From contig CAJBEZ010000074.1 in assembly GCA_903952205.1 (NCBI GenBank), forward strand, positions 10,001-47,116: a stretch of 37,116 bases of DNA. Direction: 5' to 3'. The notes under the pieces are model-generated. The model worked only from the letters and a program-made list of their open reading frames with translations. It did no database searches and was not told the origin of the DNA. Shown one piece after another: positions 35,912-37,116 of the stretch (its first letter is position 1; the number at the start of each line of letters is the position of its first letter). The translations under genes and the position numbers were made by a program. Source of the DNA: an uncultured Desulfomonile sp. GTDB taxonomy: Bacteria; Desulfobacterota; Desulfomonilia; Desulfomonilales; Desulfomonilaceae.

Positions 35912-36550
35912 CTACTTCTCCGCTTCTCTACCCCATTTAAACTTCATGGAGTGAGGTGGTTCGATGACCGGTCCAGAGATTTCCCTGAGGTTCTCCAAGC
36001 TGGGTAAGGAAGCATCTTTTCTCAAAGCGGTTCCAGCAGGGACCCCCCAGATATATTTCTTCTGGGGCGTAACCTGATTAGGCTCGGACGGAGATTGCCC
36101 GTCGGTCCGGTGCTCAACTCTCAATACTGGTACGGTGGGCAGATCGGCAATGATGAAGTTGGCTTTTACCTGGACGCTCTTTGCCGAAATCTGCTCAGGA
36201 AACGAGGCGAAAGGGGCGGCGGATCTTATTGCGCTGATAAGAGATCTGTCCATTTCCGAATTTCCGGACCCACGAAGGAGTCGCACACTTGCGAGAGATC
36301 CGTCTCGCTCTATTTCATACATCACTGCCACCTTGCCCTTTAACGCGTCGGCAGTGACTAGATTTATGGGAGTGGTCCAAACACTTTGAATTCTGTCCCT
36401 AGTTGACAGCGCATACTTGTTAAGGGTCGGATTGACGGTGGTTTTATCTATGATTACCGCATCCGTAGGTTGGAATGGCTGTTCGGAAGCGAGCGCGATG
36501 GATCCTAAACTGAGAACAAGAATGGAAGTAATGACAACGAGACTCTTCAT
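35912..36550 (-). CDS. TonB C-terminal-domain-like periplasmic protein
   Basis: 212 residues. A signal peptide (MKSLVVITSILVLSLGSIALA-SE) replaces the usual TonB N-terminal anchor. Residues about 40-135 look like a TonB C-terminal fold: KYALSTRDRIQSVWTTP, VMYEIERDGSLASVRLLRGSGN and MDRSLISAIRSAAPFASFP. The last 70 residues are a Pro/Lys-rich tail without recognisable domain. No ExbB/ExbD genes are in the window, so energy transduction is doubtful; it may be a stand-alone envelope protein. The start has AGAGGG about 7 nt upstream. It converges with the MMPL gene across 130 nt. Confidence 0.82.
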   Translation of the reverse strand: MKSLVVITSILVLSLGSIALASEQPFQPTDAVIIDKTTVNPTLNKYALSTRDRIQSVWTTPINLVTADALKGKVAVMYEIERDGSLASVRLLRGSGNSEMDRSLISAIRSAAPFASFPEQISAKSVQVKANFIIADLPTVPVLRVEHRTDGQSPSEPNQVTPQKKYIWGVPAGTALRKDASLPSLENLREISGPVIEPPHSMKFKWGREAEK

Positions 36551-36973
36551 TTTTAGCCCTCTCTGACGGCTTCTATTGATTTTTGGCGCGAACGCCGGAA
36601 CTTTATAACGATCATAAAAAAACTAGTTTAAATAATTATTTGATTCTAATAAGATATCTAATAATTGATAAACTGCTACCAATACATTGAAATAAGGTCA
36701 AGAGAAAAATGAGATAGTCTGAATATTATTTGTGGATATTGCCAGTGCGGTAGGAGTCAGATTCTTGCCGGCTGATCAGCGGAATCGCGTTATGACGGTG
36801 GAATGGGACGAACCGCTACAAGTTCCGTTTTACTCACTGTGAATGCGGTCCGTCATAACGTTATTTGTAGGTTACCTGTTCGAGAGAGAAAATGTATCAA
36901 GAGTGGGACGTTTTGGCTGCGCAGGGTTTCCCATGTTGTCAAACAATCAAAATCAGTGGTTCAATGAGACCGT
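36551..36973. other. Non-coding region with a structured inverted repeat
   Basis: About 420 bases. The part nearest the TonB-like gene (36600-36700) is AT-rich and probably holds its promoter. Then CGTTATGACGG (36788-36798) and CCGTCATAACG (36850-36860) form a perfect 11-bp inverted repeat. Inside it ACCGC (36811-36815) can pair with GCGGT (36845-36849). No T-run follows. CTGCGCAGG occurs at 36917-36925 and again at 36993-37001. No credible gene is seen. Confidence 0.55.
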
Positions 36974-37116
36974 TCAGGCCGCTAACTTCTCTCTGCGCAG
37001 GATTTGACCTTGACCGCTTATTACGATCTTTTCCACAGGTATTTGCTTGCCGGCCTTTTGCATCCCCATTCTTACGATTTCAGGCAGACCAGAGCAGCAA
37101 GGCACTTCCATCACGG
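36974..37116 (-). CDS. C-terminal fragment of a putative 4Fe-4S/ferredoxin-type protein (continues beyond window)
   Basis: Reading from the window edge gives 46 residues ending at TGA (36974-36976): the visible part starts VMEVPCCSGLPEIV, continues RMGMQKAGKQIPVEKIVIS and ends LRREKLAA. The VPCCxGL followed by an amphipathic helix and a KIVIS strand is what I recall from the C-terminus of iron-sulfur binding proteins common in sulfate-reducing and related bacteria. The rest lies outside the window, so the cluster-binding part cannot be checked. Confidence 0.6.
   Translation of the reverse strand, partial: VMEVPCCSGLPEIVRMGMQKAGKQIPVEKIVISGQGQILRREKLAA

Noticed and set aside
36917-37001. Direct repeat CTGCGCAGG, two copies 76 nt apart
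   Set aside because: Short, palindromic core, and one copy is inside a coding region; probably chance.

Overview
The window carries an ordinary bacterial chromosomal segment: the 3' end of an rRNA operon followed by about 25 protein genes on both strands. I see no insertion sequence, phage gene, CRISPR array or tRNA. The gene mix suggests a member of the Desulfobacterota (former Deltaproteobacteria, perhaps Syntrophobacteria/Desulfomonile-like). It includes an archaeal-type phosphoglycerate mutase, an acyl-CoA dehydrogenase next to an XRE-cupin regulator, a large hybrid sensor kinase, a GSCFA protein and a ferredoxin-type C-terminus. The lineage is an inference from gene content and the 23S/5S layout; no alignment was run.

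Layout. 1-872: 3' part of 23S rRNA, 5S rRNA and a terminator. 914-4650 (+): a zinc-ribbon protein, a small secreted protein, a coiled-coil protein, a GNAT protein with a degenerate RsbW-like front domain, and a stand-alone response regulator. 4722-7672 (-): a CAP-domain protein overlapping a GSCFA protein, then apgM. 7673-8043: a divergent intergenic region with competing inverted repeats. 8044-9924 (+): a UbiA-type phosphoribosyltransferase and two unknown genes. 9907-12105 (-): malQ. 12395-15220 (+): acyl-CoA dehydrogenase, XRE-cupin regulator, a hairpin-rich stretch ending in a strong terminator (possible sRNA), and a FabG-like reductase. 15329-16488 (+): a possible 36-residue ORF and two small secreted Cys/Pro-rich proteins that share a duplicated translation leader, closed by a very strong terminator. 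16561-24153 (+): hisA-hisF, then mutS2-dnaG-rpoD. 24183-25784 (+): an HtrA/Deg-like protease, convergent with a hybrid histidine kinase (25798-29274, -). 29492-33030 (-): a DUF1998 helicase fused to a DEDD exonuclease (MrfA-MrfB-like) and an unknown gene. 33400-35781 (+): an MMPL/RND exporter. 35912-36550 (-): a TonB-C-terminal-like periplasmic protein. 36551-36973: a non-coding stretch with a structured inverted repeat. 36974-end (-): the C-terminus of a putative iron-sulfur protein.

Functional themes. Housekeeping genes dominate: ribosomal RNA, histidine synthesis, replication initiation and primary sigma factor, glycolysis, glucan metabolism. Envelope and stress functions are interspersed: secreted small proteins, Deg protease, MMPL exporter, TonB-like protein, CAP/GSCFA pair, DNA-repair helicase-nuclease. 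The least explained items are the one-polypeptide MrfA-MrfB-like fusion, the switch-like leader before the UbiA gene, the hairpin-rich region before the FabG-like gene, the paired Cys/Pro-rich secreted proteins, and the terminator that sits almost on the hisA start codon.
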